A DNA stretch of 64,000 bases from Hyphomicrobiales bacterium. GTDB lineage: Bacteria; Pseudomonadota; Alphaproteobacteria; Rhizobiales; Rhizobiaceae. The notes beneath the pieces are model-generated. The model ran no database searches. It was not told where the DNA came from and was given only the letters and a program-made list of their open reading frames with translations. Within the stretch, counting starts at the first letter, position 1; every line of letters starts with the position of its first letter. A program made the position numbers and the translations under genes. Of the stretch, positions 1 to 9,059 are shown one piece after another. Location of the stretch: positions 1 to 64,000 of the forward strand of contig UCLB01000031.1 of NCBI GenBank assembly GCA_900473205.1. The letters run 5' to 3'.

Positions 1-158
1 TTTCGGACCTGTGCCACCCCACCCTTGCCGACCCGCCCGACCTTGTGGACAAAGGTGCCGGGCGTCGTGCGGCAGCCGAAGCTGCCATGGACAAGCTGCG
101 AGACAAATTCGGCAAGGGAGCGGTCGAGACCGGCTATACATTCGGTGCGAAAAAGTAG
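1..158 (+). CDS. dinB: DNA polymerase IV, C-terminal end (partial)
   Basis: The reading frame is open from the left edge of the window to the TAG at 156-158. It translates to about 51 residues ending ...[12 protein letters not shown]. The stretch [18 protein letters not shown] is typical of the extreme C-terminus of Y-family polymerase IV (DinB) in rhizobia, which does error-prone translesion synthesis. Only the last part of the little-finger/C-terminal tail is present, so no catalytic motif can be seen. The identification rests on recall of the tail sequence. Confidence 0.7.
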   Translation, partial: SDLCHPTLADPPDLVDKGAGRRAAAEAAMDKLRDKFGKGAVETGYTFGAKK

Positions 159-262
159 CCGGTTACACACAGTCGTGATGATATTTAAAAGTTTCCTTAA
201 ATCCCACACGCTACTCTGACCTGTGAAAAAGCCACCCTGGTTTCCGGTGGCCCTTAGCTCCT

Positions 263-290
263 GTGCCTTCCGTATGAAGGCACGTTTTGT
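263..290 (+). terminator. Hairpin followed by a T-rich run after dinB
   Basis: GTGCCTTC (263-270) and GAAGGCAC (276-283) form a perfect 8-bp stem with a 5-nt loop, followed by GTTTTGT. A weaker stem (GCCACC...GGTGGC) lies just upstream, near 230-250. It could end the dinB transcript or lie in the leader of the next gene. The T tract is interrupted, so intrinsic termination is only possible. Confidence 0.4.
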
Positions 291-306
291 ATTGCGTTGG
301 AGTGAC

Positions 307-1545
307 ATGATGTTGCGTGCATTTGTGGGAGCCTGTCTCCTATCGACTTCCGTTCTGGTGCAGACGGCCTTTGCCGGGGATGCGCGAAGCCTGCAGGTTG
401 TCGTTTCCAAGAGCGAGCAGATGCTGTCGCTCTATGAGGACGGCGAAGTGATTGCGACGTCGAGAGTCTCCACCGGCAAGGCGGGACACGACACGCCGAG
501 CGGCATCTTCTCCATCATCGACAAGCGCAAATACCACGAATCCAACATCTATTCGGCAGCGCCCATGCCCTTCATGCAGCGGCTGACATGGTCCGGCATT
601 GCGCTGCACGAGGGCCGCGTGCCGAACTACCCGGCCTCGCATGGCTGCATTCGACTGCCTGCCAAATTCGCCAAGTCGCTCTACGGCACGACGTCGCGTG
701 GCGTGCATGTCATTATTTCCGATGCGGATGTCTCGCTGCGCCACATCGACCACCCTGCCCTTTTGCAGCCCAAGGACACGGCAGATGACGGGTTGATGCT
801 ATCTGATGTTGAGCTACGTCCGGCAAGCTTCGATGCTTCGCTGAAGCTGGTGGAAGTCGCGGTCAACCAGACAACGAGTTCCGTGAAGCCCAAGGCATCT
901 GCGGAAACCAACCGCTCGCCGCTTCGTATTCTGATTACCCGTCGCGGCGACCGTGAGAAGATCATGGATGTGCAGCAGCTGTTGACCAGCATCGGCTTCG
1001 ATGCGGGCGTGGCAGATGGTTTCATGGGCCAGATGACCGAGACCGCCATCAATGGCTTCAAGCGCTGGAAGGGTATGAAGACCACCGGCCCGCTGCTGAG
1101 CGATGATTTTGTGGATGCGCTTTATGCTTCCGCCGGTGCAGAAGCCGCGCCAAACGGCCAGCTCATGGTGCGGCGCGACTTCAAGCCGCTGTTCGAAGCG
1201 CCCATCCATATCAAAGACCCGCATGTTGCGCTCGGTACCCATTTCTTGGAGGTCATCGATATGGACCGCGACAAGGGCAAGGCGGAATGGAACGGCCTGA
1301 CGCTGGAAAACCACCTGCCAGCCGCCGCCCGCAAACGCCTCGGCATCGACGTAGCGGAGGCGCCGGGCGGTTCCAACCAGCTGAATGCGGTGCTGGATCG
1401 TTTGGAGATACCGGATGTGATCCGTGACAAGCTGGAGGCAGAGCTTGCCGTCGGCAGTTCCATCACCGTTGCCGATCTCAGCCATGGGCTGGAAACCGGA
1501 CAGGGCACGGACTTTATTACCGTGACGCGCGACCGCCCGATGTAA
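307..1545 (+). CDS. L,D-transpeptidase (YkuD) with peptidoglycan-binding domain
   Basis: Exported peptidoglycan cross-linking enzyme, 412 aa from this start. The first 27 residues form a signal peptide (basic start, hydrophobic core, Ala-x-Ala before GDARS). The YkuD domain follows, with the catalytic motif SHGCIRL (Cys near residue 114) and the HEG segment ahead of it. Around residues 220-260 a peptidoglycan_binding_1-like repeat is seen (DVQQLLTSIGFDAG..DG..G..T..AI). The family makes 3-3 cross-links, or attaches proteins, in the periplasm; which of the two is not shown here. The frame is open upstream to 223, but ATG 307 (with ATG 310 next to it) has GGAG at 299-302 and puts the signal peptide at the N-terminus. 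Confidence 0.88.
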   Translation: MMLRAFVGACLLSTSVLVQTAFAGDARSLQVVVSKSEQMLSLYEDGEVIATSRVSTGKAGHDTPSGIFSIIDKRKYHESNIYSAAPMPFMQRLTWSGIALHEGRVPNYPASHGCIRLPAKFAKSLYGTTSRGVHVIISDADVSLRHIDHPALLQPKDTADDGLMLSDVELRPASFDASLKLVEVAVNQTTSSVKPKASAETNRSPLRILITRRGDREKIMDVQQLLTSIGFDAGVADGFMGQMTETAINGFKRWKGMKTTGPLLSDDFVDALYASAGAEAAPNGQLMVRRDFKPLFEAPIHIKDPHVALGTHFLEVIDMDRDKGKAEWNGLTLENHLPAAARKRLGIDVAEAPGGSNQLNAVLDRLEIPDVIRDKLEAELAVGSSITVADLSHGLETGQGTDFITVTRDRPM

Positions 1546-1644
1546 CGAAGCGCCTCTGCCCGCAGGATGTGCACGTCTTGCGGGAACGGAAGCCGGACCA
1601 ACGGCGTTCACATAGCTCACCATTACAGCGTGGAGAGCCAGCAA

Positions 1645-1935
1645 ATGAACATAAAATATGTAGCAGCAGCCATTCTTGGTCTGGCCTGCGTCTCGGCAGC
1701 GGAATCACCTAAAAATTACAGCGTTTATGCCGGGCCGGACGTGACAAGCGATCCCATCCTTCTCGACGTCTATGACCGGGCGCTGTCAAACTGCACGGCC
1801 GAAGCCAGCTCGCCACCACGTGGTACGGCGTACACGACATCCTATTACTACAATGCGGCGCTGCGAGCGTGCCTGTCTCGCCACGGCTTTATCGACAAGG
1901 GTGCTTTTGCTTTTCCGACCAACAGCTTGTTCTGA
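1645..1935 (+). CDS. Small exported protein of unknown function
   Basis: 96-aa protein with an N-terminal hydrophobic stretch (MNIKYVAAAILGLACVSAAE) that looks like a signal peptide. The mature part has two cysteines (in SNCTAEAS and RACLSRHG) that could form a disulphide, and a Tyr-rich patch (TSYYYNAALRAC). The pattern of a Cys, about 25-30 residues, then a Cys in ALRACLSRHGF recalls small periplasmic proteins of Rhizobiales, but I do not recognise a family. ATG 1645 is chosen because GGAG lies at 1632-1635 and the signal peptide starts there; the frame is open further upstream. It lies between the transpeptidase (same strand) and dnaE (convergent, 39 bp away). Confidence 0.6.
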   Translation: MNIKYVAAAILGLACVSAAESPKNYSVYAGPDVTSDPILLDVYDRALSNCTAEASSPPRGTAYTTSYYYNAALRACLSRHGFIDKGAFAFPTNSLF

Positions 1936-1974
1936 AGTCGGTTTAAGTTTCCGCAACAAGAAGTTGTTTTTAAA

Positions 1975-4900
1975 TCAGATCAGTTCGACATCGATGACAC
2001 CAGAGGCGGAGCGGAATGCCGCGCCTATTTCCGGTGAGATGCGGTATCTGCCCGGCAATTCCACCTCAATTTCGCGCTGACCGTCATCCTTGATCAACAC
2101 GAAATAGACCGCGCCATCGCCCTTGTTGAGGTGGTGCGCCAAAGCCTTCATAGGACCGGAATCGCGAAGATAAACACGTAGCGCCTTCTGCATTTGGACC
2201 GATTTTTCTTCGAGTGACTGCGCAGTCTGAATGCGCAGTCCAATGCCTTCTGGCCGCTCTTCCGCCTGGACGGTAATCACTAGAGATTTTCCGACTTCCA
2301 GAAGATCCCGATATTGGCCAAGCCCTTCCGAAAACAGCACGGCCTCATACTGGCCCGACGCATCCGAGAAGGTGACGATGCCCATCTTGTTGCCGGTGCG
2401 GGTCTTCCGCTCCTGCTTGCCGGTGACGGTGCCGGCCAGACGGCCAGCGGTGGCACCCTGTTTTACCGAAGCGGTAAAGTCGGCAATGTTCTGCACACGC
2501 AGCTTGTCGAGAATGGCGCGGTATGTATCCAGTGGATGGGCGGTGAGGTAGAAGCCCAACACCTGATATTCCCGCAGCAGCTTTTCCGAGGCAAGCCAAG
2601 GCTGATAGGCTGGCAAAACCAGCTTTTCCGGGCCGCTTGCGCTGCCGGAGCCGAACATATCATGCTGGCCGCTCACGCGGCGGCTTTGCGCGATCTGCGC
2701 GTAACCGATGATGCGATCCAGCCCGCCGATGAGTTCGGCGCGGTCCTTGCCGAAGCAATCGAAAGCGCCCGCATTGATGAGGCTTTCCAGCACGCGACGG
2801 TTGACCTGTTTGGGGTCGATCCGCAGGCAGAAATCTTCAAGGCTGGTGAATGGCTTTTCGCCGCGCACTTCCACGATGTGATCGACCGCACCCTCGCCCA
2901 CGCCTTTCAGCGCCGCCAGCGAATAATAGATGCGGTTTTCACCCGGCTCGAAGCGGCGATGGGATGTCTGTACCGATGGCGCGACGATCTCGATGCCCAT
3001 ACGGCCTGCGTCCTGACGGAAGTCGTTGACCTTTTCCGTATTGGCCATATCCAGCGTCATGGAGGCCGCGAGGAACTCCACCGGGAAATGCGCCTTCATA
3101 TAGGCCGTTTGGTAAGAGACGATGGCGTAAGCGGCGGCGTGGGATTTGTTGAAGCCGTAATTGGCGAACTTGGCTAGCAGATCGAAGATGGTGTCGGACT
3201 GCGCCTTGGAGACATTGTTGCGGATCGCGCCTTCCACGAAACGCTCACGCTGCTGGTCCATTTCCTCCTTGATCTTCTTACCCATGGCACGGCGCAGAAG
3301 ATCGGCTTCACCCAGCGAATAGCCGGACAGGACCTGCGCAATCTGCATCACCTGCTCCTGATAGACGATAACGCCCTGCGTTTCCTTCAGCAGATGATCG
3401 ATGGTCGGGTGGATCGACTCGATCTCTTCCTCACCATGTTTACGGGCATTATAGACCGGGATGTTTTCCATCGGACCCGGACGATAGAGTGCCACCAGCG
3501 CGATGATATCTTCGATACAGTCCGGGCGCATGCCGATGAGCGCCTTGCGCATGCCCGCACTTTCCACCTGGAACACGCCGATGGTTTCACCGCGCGACAG
3601 CATTTCGTAGGTTTTCTGATCATCCAGCGGGATGGCCGCCAGATCGACGGAAATGCCGCGTTTGGCGACGAAATCCACAGCCACTTTCAGAACCGTCAGC
3701 GTCTTCAGACCCAGAAAGTCGAATTTGACGAGACCGGCGCTTTCGACCCATTTCATGTTGAACTGGGTGACGGGCATGTCCGAGCGCGGATCGCGATACA
3801 TGGGCACGAGCTTGGACAGCGGACGGTCACCGATAACTATACCGGCGGCGTGAGTGGAGGCGTGGCGATACAGGCCTTCGATCTTCTGGGCGATATCCAG
3901 AAGACGGGCGACGACGGGCTCCTTGTCGGCTTCTTCCTGAAAACGCGGCTCTTCCTCGATCGCCTTGGAGAGCGGTGTGGGGTTGGCCGGATTGTTGGGC
4001 ACCAGCTTGCAGATGCGGTCCACCTGACCGTAGGGCATTTCCAGCACGCGACCAACGTCACGCAAGGCGGCACGCGCCTGTAGCGAACCGAAGGTGATGA
4101 TCTGCGCCACCTGCTCGCGGCCATATTTGCGCTGCACGTAACGAATGACCTCTTCGCGGCGGTCCTGGCAGAAGTCGATATCGAAGTCGGGCATCGATAC
4201 GCGTTCTGGATTGAGGAAGCGTTCGAACAGCAGCGAGAAGCGCAGCGGATCGACATCGGTAATGGTAAGCGCGTAAGCAACCAGCGAGCCCGCACCCGAA
4301 CCACGGCCCGGGCCAACGGGGATATCCTGCTGCTTGGCCCATTTGATGAAGTCGGCAACGATGAGGAAGTAGCCGGGGAACTTCATGCGCTCGATAACGC
4401 CGAGTTCGAAATCCAGCCGGTCGCGGTATTCCTGCTCGGTATAACCCGGCGCCATGCCGAGCGAGGCCAGACGCTGGTCGAGCCCTTCCACGGCCTGACG
4501 ACGAAGCTCTAGCGACTCGGCGCGTTCCGCCTCTTCCGGGTCATCGCTGGCACCGGTGAAACGAGGCAGGATTGGCCCGCGTTTTTTCAGAACATAAGAG
4601 CAGCGTTGCGCAATCTCGATTGTGTTTTCCAAAGCCTCGGGAATGTCGGCAAAAAGTGCCATCATCTCGCTGCGGCTTTTCAAGTAGTGATCTGGCGTCA
4701 GGCGAAACCGGCTGTCATCTGAGACGATGGCATTGTGGGCCACGGCCATCAACGCATCATGCGCATCGTAGTCCGCACGCGACGGGAAGAACGCCTCATT
4801 GGTGGCGACAAGCGGAATGTCATGCTCATAGGCCAGCGAAATCACGCGGCGCTCATGCGCGCGGTCGAAATTGCCCTGACGCTGCAATTCCATATAGAGA

Positions 4901-5469
4901 CGGTTGCCGAAAAGCTCCTTCAGCACCATCAAGCGCTTTGTCGCTAGATTGGTATGGCCATCTCGCAGCGCCATATCGATGGGCCCGCCCGACGCACCGG
5001 TCAGAACGATCAGACCGCTGTTGTCACCCTCCTCCAGCCAGGACTTGGTGATGCTGACCGCATGGCCCGTACCTTCGCCGTCCAGATAGGCGCGGCTGAT
5101 CAGATCGACCAGTCGTTCATAGCCCTGCGCATCCGCAGCCAGGACAACGATGGACGGCAGCTTAGCTAGGTTGTTGTTGCCGCGCTTGTCATCGGTCGCG
5201 TCCTGCAAATCGAGCGATATCTGGCAGCCGATGATGGGCTGCAAGCCTTCGTCTCGCGCTTTTTCGGAAAACTCCAGCGCGACAAACAGATTGTTGGTAT
5301 CGGTGATGGCGATGGCCGGCTGACCGTCGCTGACGGCCTTGGCCATGATTTTCTTCAAGGGCAACGCGCCCTCGAGAAGGGAGTAGGCAGAGTGCACCCG
5401 AAGGTGAACGAATCCGGGTGTTTTCAGCTCATGTGCGGCCTTGTCACCGCTCACCAAAATCTCACCCAT
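1975..5469 (-). CDS. dnaE: DNA polymerase III subunit alpha
   Basis: Replicative polymerase catalytic subunit, 1164 aa, the normal length for DnaE1. The N-terminal PHP domain starts with VHLRVHSAYSLLEGALP. The palm holds PGRGSGAGSLVAYAL and the catalytic aspartates in MPDFDIDF (D428, D430, D432). Conserved finger motifs such as GVFQVESAGMR, YRPGPM and YGFNKSHAAAYA follow, and the C-terminal part has the HhH and OB-fold region (LAGTVTGKQERKTRTGNKMG). The full length and the presence of the PHP and C-terminal tau-binding regions argue against the error-prone DnaE2/ImuC form. The start ATG at 5467-5469 precedes MGEILVSGDKAAHELKTPGFVHL. The gene is convergent with the small exported protein. Confidence 0.97.
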   Translation of the reverse strand: MGEILVSGDKAAHELKTPGFVHLRVHSAYSLLEGALPLKKIMAKAVSDGQPAIAITDTNNLFVALEFSEKARDEGLQPIIGCQISLDLQDATDDKRGNNNLAKLPSIVVLAADAQGYERLVDLISRAYLDGEGTGHAVSITKSWLEEGDNSGLIVLTGASGGPIDMALRDGHTNLATKRLMVLKELFGNRLYMELQRQGNFDRAHERRVISLAYEHDIPLVATNEAFFPSRADYDAHDALMAVAHNAIVSDDSRFRLTPDHYLKSRSEMMALFADIPEALENTIEIAQRCSYVLKKRGPILPRFTGASDDPEEAERAESLELRRQAVEGLDQRLASLGMAPGYTEQEYRDRLDFELGVIERMKFPGYFLIVADFIKWAKQQDIPVGPGRGSGAGSLVAYALTITDVDPLRFSLLFERFLNPERVSMPDFDIDFCQDRREEVIRYVQRKYGREQVAQIITFGSLQARAALRDVGRVLEMPYGQVDRICKLVPNNPANPTPLSKAIEEEPRFQEEADKEPVVARLLDIAQKIEGLYRHASTHAAGIVIGDRPLSKLVPMYRDPRSDMPVTQFNMKWVESAGLVKFDFLGLKTLTVLKVAVDFVAKRGISVDLAAIPLDDQKTYEMLSRGETIGVFQVESAGMRKALIGMRPDCIEDIIALVALYRPGPMENIPVYNARKHGEEEIESIHPTIDHLLKETQGVIVYQEQVMQIAQVLSGYSLGEADLLRRAMGKKIKEEMDQQRERFVEGAIRNNVSKAQSDTIFDLLAKFANYGFNKSHAAAYAIVSYQTAYMKAHFPVEFLAASMTLDMANTEKVNDFRQDAGRMGIEIVAPSVQTSHRRFEPGENRIYYSLAALKGVGEGAVDHIVEVRGEKPFTSLEDFCLRIDPKQVNRRVLESLINAGAFDCFGKDRAELIGGLDRIIGYAQIAQSRRVSGQHDMFGSGSASGPEKLVLPAYQPWLASEKLLREYQVLGFYLTAHPLDTYRAILDKLRVQNIADFTASVKQGATAGRLAGTVTGKQERKTRTGNKMGIVTFSDASGQYEAVLFSEGLGQYRDLLEVGKSLVITVQAEERPEGIGLRIQTAQSLEEKSVQMQKALRVYLRDSGPMKALAHHLNKGDGAVYFVLIKDDGQREIEVELPGRYRISPEIGAAFRSASGVIDVELI

Positions 5470-5582
5470 TTTACTTTATCCCGCCATTCTGATTCAGCGG
5501 GATTTTCGGATTTCCTGAAGGCAAAGTCCACTGCCTAAGGTCAAGTTTACACGTCATTTCCGGTTGAAACGACGTCAGCACA

Positions 5583-5669
5583 TCACATGGAAGTGAGGAT
5601 CACCGAGAAGCTGGCAACAAAGACGGCGATGGAAGCGAAGGCGGCAATGTCACGGATGATGTCGGTCAT
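5583..5669 (-). CDS. 28-residue single-helix membrane protein behind an SOS box
   Basis: An ATG at 5667-5669 opens a 28-codon frame ending in TGA at 5583-5585, and GGAGAG sits 4 nt upstream of the ATG. The peptide begins MTDIIRD and continues as about 20 hydrophobic residues (IAAFASIAVFVASFSVILTS), so it should be a single membrane-spanning helix with a short charged N-terminus. A GTTC-N7-GTTC LexA box lies 21 bp upstream of the start (see that entry), so the gene is predicted to be DNA-damage inducible. In Caulobacter the SOS-induced division inhibitor SidA is a 29-aa inner-membrane protein; size, topology and control match, but homology is not shown. It lies between dnaE and a 500-bp intergenic region. 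Confidence 0.6.
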   Translation of the reverse strand: MTDIIRDIAAFASIAVFVASFSVILTSM

Positions 5670-5690
5670 TTGTCTCTCCATACTCTTTAT

Positions 5691-5705
5691 GTTCTAACTT
5701 TGTTC
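5691..5705 (-). promoter_or_regulatory. LexA (SOS) box, GTTC-N7-GTTC
   Basis: GTTCTAACTTTGTTC at 5691-5705 is an exact match to the alphaproteobacterial LexA direct-repeat operator (GTTC-N7-GTTC; GAAC-N7-GAAC on the minus strand). It lies 21 bp ahead of the ATG of the 28-aa membrane protein and just downstream of a minus-strand TTGACA (5720-5725). That position suits repression of this small gene. Confidence 0.7.
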
Positions 5706-6179
5706 TTATTTGGTTCCATTGTCAACTGCTTATTTGTCACCGTTGTCTTGTCAACGTACGCCGAGTCGTGCGGGTTCCCGCGTTCGATTCGCAGCAAGTG
5801 CTTGACTCGAAAAGGCAAACCGAGGGGCGACGGAGTTATGAGATGGCGGCAAAAATCGGCGCGTTGTCAGCGGGTTTAAAGCTGAGCTTAGAATTGTGCA
5901 GACTCGTATCGTTGTTGATAACGCCAGTCCCAGCAGATTAGTAACTGAGTTTTATTTTGGATATATGCGGAAACACTTATAACGCTTAGCAAAAATACGC
6001 CTCAACCAATAGACACATGCTTCGCGCAAGTTAAACTGGCAATAACACAACCATGTCTTCTGTGATTCCTAATTTAAAGTTCAGGTTGAACGTCACAATT
6101 AAAGCGTTCCAGAAGACGACGGGGCAGAGCGGCTTAATATAAGCTGCTCACATCACTACACTGGCTTAGAGTTTTCAAA
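5706..6179. other. Intergenic region between the SOS-boxed peptide and the methyltransferase
   Basis: About 470 bp of AT-rich sequence. It holds the divergent promoters of the 28-aa peptide (minus; two TTGACA hexamers at 5720-5725 and 5749-5754) and of the methyltransferase (plus). I see no convincing gene or structured RNA here. Confidence 0.5.
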
Positions 6180-6899
6180 ATGAGCGAAACAGCGACAAGC
6201 AACGACGAAATTCTTCAAAAGATTTTATCTGTATCCAACTTTGCGATGTCATCCCCACCAACCGGTTCCTTCAACCTGAACTTCATTTCCAGGTTGACTG
6301 CAGGTGTGACATCCAGTCAGTATATGCATACCAAGATGTTAGCCGCAGAACATCTCGACACGACGGAAGACCTGATCGACTACGCCTGCCGAGCGGCAAA
6401 GGTCGAAGGTCTGGTTCTCGAATTCGGCGTTTTCTCCGGTCGGTCCATCAACCGCATCGCAGAGAATATCAGCACACCGGTTTACGGCTTTGACAGCTTC
6501 GAAGGCCTGCCAGAAGCATGGCGTCCGGGCTTCGACAAGGGTGCTTTCGCACGCGAAGGCCTGCCGCAGGTTCTGCCAAGTGTCAAACTCGTCGTCGGCT
6601 GGTTTGACCGCACCCTGCCTGCCTTCCTTGACGCGCATCAGGGTCCAGCCTCGCTGATCCATGTCGATTGCGATCTCTACTCCTCGACACAGACCGTGTT
6701 CACGCAGCTGCGTGACCGTATCGTCCCGGGCACGATCATTCTGTTCGACGAGTATTTCAACTATCCTGGCTGGGAACTGCATGAGTATAAGGCGTTCCAG
6801 GAATTTGTTGAAACGGCTGGCGTGCAGTACGACTACATTGGTTTGAACGTCAACAATCAGCAGGTCGCAGTGCGTGTAAACGCGATCCGCCCACGATAA
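6180..6899 (+). CDS. TylF/MycF-like class I SAM-dependent methyltransferase
   Basis: 239 aa. The SAM-binding motif I is seen as LVLEFGVFSGRSINRIAE (about residues 79-96), followed by VYGFDSFEGLPEAWR, which is the hallmark segment of the TylF / macrocin O-methyltransferase family (PF05711-like). Further motifs are LIHVDCDLYSSTQTVF and GTIILFDEYFNYPGW, where the Asp residues would bind the metal and acceptor hydroxyl in O-methylating members. Many bacterial family members act on sugars of polysaccharides or glycolipids, but the substrate here is unknown. The gene stands alone, with its own upstream region and a strong terminator downstream. The start at 6180 is the first ATG; an SD-like element is weak. 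Confidence 0.8.
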   Translation: MSETATSNDEILQKILSVSNFAMSSPPTGSFNLNFISRLTAGVTSSQYMHTKMLAAEHLDTTEDLIDYACRAAKVEGLVLEFGVFSGRSINRIAENISTPVYGFDSFEGLPEAWRPGFDKGAFAREGLPQVLPSVKLVVGWFDRTLPAFLDAHQGPASLIHVDCDLYSSTQTVFTQLRDRIVPGTIILFDEYFNYPGWELHEYKAFQEFVETAGVQYDYIGLNVNNQQVAVRVNAIRPR

Positions 6900-6909
6900 G
6901 CGTCTGGAC

Positions 6910-6946
6910 GAAGATACGCCGGAGCGCGGGGCTCCGGCGTATCTTC
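6910..6946 (+). repeat. Long perfect inverted repeat after the methyltransferase
   Basis: GAAGATACGCCGGAG pairs perfectly with CTCCGGCGTATCTTC (15-bp stem, 7-nt loop). It starts 11 bp after the stop codon and is not followed by a T run, so it may protect the 3' end of the mRNA rather than terminate. Confidence 0.6.
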
Positions 6947-6963
6947 ACAATCCGCATTCAAAG

Positions 6964-6995
6964 AAAAAGCACGGCGTGATAGCCGTGCTTTTTTG
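6964..6995. terminator. Bidirectional rho-independent terminator
   Basis: AAAAAGCACGGC - GTGATA - GCCGTGCTTTTTT: a 10-bp stem flanked by A and T runs. It can stop both the methyltransferase transcript (plus) and the lolCD transcript (minus), whose stop codon is at 7033. Confidence 0.85.
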
Positions 6996-7032
6996 TTTGA
7001 ACCAGAAGCGGTCCGTTGAAGTCGGACGCCGA

Positions 7033-7716
7033 TCAGAACTCGACGATCTGGCCTTCGCTGAGCGTGACGCGGCGGTCCATGCGGCCGGCGAGTTCGTGGT
7101 TGTGGGTGGCGATGAGGGCTGCGAGACCGGACTGGCGGACCAAGGCTTCGAGAGCACCGAACACATAGGATGCGGTTTCCGGATCAAGGTTGCCGGTTGG
7201 CTCGTCGGCCAGCAGCAGAAGCGGCGCGTTGGCAACGGCACGGGCGATGGCTACGCGCTGCTGTTCACCACCGGAAAGTTCCGACGGGCGATGGTCTGCC
7301 CGGTGGCCGATGCGCATATAATCCAGCAGCGCCTTGGCGCGTTCACTGGCTTCCGCATGCTTCAGCCCGGAAATGAGCTGCGGCATCATGATATTTTCGA
7401 GCGCGGTGAATTCCGGCAGAAGATGGTGGAACTGGTAAACGAAGCCGATGTCGCTGCGGCGGATTAGTGTGCGCTCTTCATCCGAGAGATCGCCACAAGA
7501 TCTGCCATTGACGACGACTTCGCCCGCATCGGGATGTTCCAGCAGACCAGCCAGATGCAGCAGCGTGGATTTGCCAGTGCCTGAGGGTGCCACGAGCGCG
7601 ACGATCTCGCCGCTTCTGAGCTGAAGGTCGGCATTCTTAAGGATGGACAAGCTAGTTTCACCCTGCCCGTAGGTCCGTTCCACGCCGGAAAGCTGCAACG
7701 CTATTTTCTGTGCCAT
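7033..7716 (-). CDS. lolD: Lipoprotein-releasing ABC transporter, ATP-binding protein
   Basis: 227-aa ABC ATPase with Walker A ([15 protein letters not shown]), Q-loop region ([20 protein letters not shown]), signature [14 protein letters not shown] and Walker B ([12 protein letters not shown]). The close relation to LolD/MacB-type ATPases and the FtsX-type permease 15 bp upstream point to the LolCDE system, which extracts lipoproteins from the inner membrane and passes them to LolA. It is co-transcribed with the permease gene (7732-9039). Confidence 0.93.
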   Translation of the reverse strand: MAQKIALQLSGVERTYGQGETSLSILKNADLQLRSGEIVALVAPSGTGKSTLLHLAGLLEHPDAGEVVVNGRSCGDLSDEERTLIRRSDIGFVYQFHHLLPEFTALENIMMPQLISGLKHAEASERAKALLDYMRIGHRADHRPSELSGGEQQRVAIARAVANAPLLLLADEPTGNLDPETASYVFGALEALVRQSGLAALIATHNHELAGRMDRRVTLSEGQIVEF

Positions 7717-7731
7717 GGTGTGAAGCAGTCC

Positions 7732-9039
7732 TTATTCGTAACGCAGGGCTTGGACTGGATCGAGCTTGGAAGCCCGCCATGCCGGAAAGATCGTTGCCAG
7801 GAAAGACAAGGTCAGCGCCATGATAACGACCGTCATGGTCTCGCTCAGCTGCATTTCTGCCGGAAGCTGGCTGAGGAAATAAAGCTGCGGATCGAACAGG
7901 ACGGTGCCTGAAATCCACGAGAAGAACTGACGGATCGATTCCACGTTGAGACAGACGATGACGCCGAGCCCAACTCCCGCGAAAGTGCCGACGATGCCGA
8001 TGGCCGCGCCCGTCATGAAGAAGATGCGCATGATGGAGCCAGAGCTTGCACCCATGGTGCGCAGAATGGCGATATCGCTGCCCTTGTCCTTCACCAGCAT
8101 GATGAGGCCGGAGATGATGTTGAGCGCCGCCACCAGCACGATCAGCGTCAGGATCATGAACATGACGTTGCGCTCTACCTGAAGCGCGGAGAAGAAGGTC
8201 TGGTTCCGCTGTCGCCAGTCGGTGATATAAATCTGCCGCCCGGCTGCCGTCTCCACCAGCGGCCTGATGCCATCGACATTGTCAGGATGTGTGACAAAGA
8301 GTTCGATGGATTGAACGATGCCTTCATTGTTGAAATACAACTGCGCTTCTGACAGCGGCATATAGATCATCGAGGCATCATATTCCGACATGCCGATCTC
8401 GAAAACGCCCGAGATCGTATAGGATTTGACGCGCGGATTGACGCCCATCGGCGTTACGTCACCTTCCGGTGATATCAGCGTAATCTGGTCGCCCGCTGTC
8501 ACGCCTAGCTGGGACGCGAGACGCGAGCCGACAAGAACGCCCTGCCCCGACATATAGCCGACGAGATCGCCGACCTTGATGTTGCCGGAGACTTCCTTGA
8601 TCTTTTCAATATCTTCGGTGCGAACGCCGCGCACAAGTGCGCCACTGCCTGCACCGCCACGACCTGAGGCCAGTGTCTGACCTTCGACCAGCGGCAAAGC
8701 CATGGTGACACCGGGAACGGCGGCAAATTTCTTGGCCAGATCGTCATAGTCCTTCAACGGAGAGTCGATGGGCTGGACGATCATATGGCCGTTGATGCCT
8801 AGAATGCGGGAAATCAGCTCCGTGCGGAAGCCATTCATGACCGCCATGACGATGATCAGCGTCGCAACGCCGAGCATGATGCCAACGAAGGAAAACCCTG
8901 CGATGACGGAAATGAACGCTTCCTTGCGGCGCGAGCGCAGGTAGCGCCAGGCCACCATGCGCTCGAAGGCCGAAAATGGCCGGGCGGCTCCACCCTTTAC
9001 GGAAGAGCCTGCACCGTTATCAGCCTCGGCTTTTGCCAT
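7732..9039 (-). CDS. lolC: Lipoprotein-releasing ABC transporter permease (LolC/LolE family)
   Basis: 435 aa. The first membrane helix follows the conserved start FERMVAWRYLRSRRKEAFISVIAGFSFVGIMLG. A periplasmic MacB-like domain lies between residues of about 60 and 270, and three C-terminal helices form the FtsX domain with IVLVAALNIISGLIMLVKDKG and AILRTMGASSGSIMRIF. A single LolC/E gene, as here, is common in alphaproteobacteria, where the protein probably works as a homodimer with LolD; this is family knowledge, not shown by the sequence. It sits between proS (20 bp upstream) and lolD. Confidence 0.92.
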   Translation of the reverse strand: MAKAEADNGAGSSVKGGAARPFSAFERMVAWRYLRSRRKEAFISVIAGFSFVGIMLGVATLIIVMAVMNGFRTELISRILGINGHMIVQPIDSPLKDYDDLAKKFAAVPGVTMALPLVEGQTLASGRGGAGSGALVRGVRTEDIEKIKEVSGNIKVGDLVGYMSGQGVLVGSRLASQLGVTAGDQITLISPEGDVTPMGVNPRVKSYTISGVFEIGMSEYDASMIYMPLSEAQLYFNNEGIVQSIELFVTHPDNVDGIRPLVETAAGRQIYITDWRQRNQTFFSALQVERNVMFMILTLIVLVAALNIISGLIMLVKDKGSDIAILRTMGASSGSIMRIFFMTGAAIGIVGTFAGVGLGVIVCLNVESIRQFFSWISGTVLFDPQLYFLSQLPAEMQLSETMTVVIMALTLSFLATIFPAWRASKLDPVQALRYE

Positions 9040-9059
9040 GTCTTCTCCTTATCGGCTTT

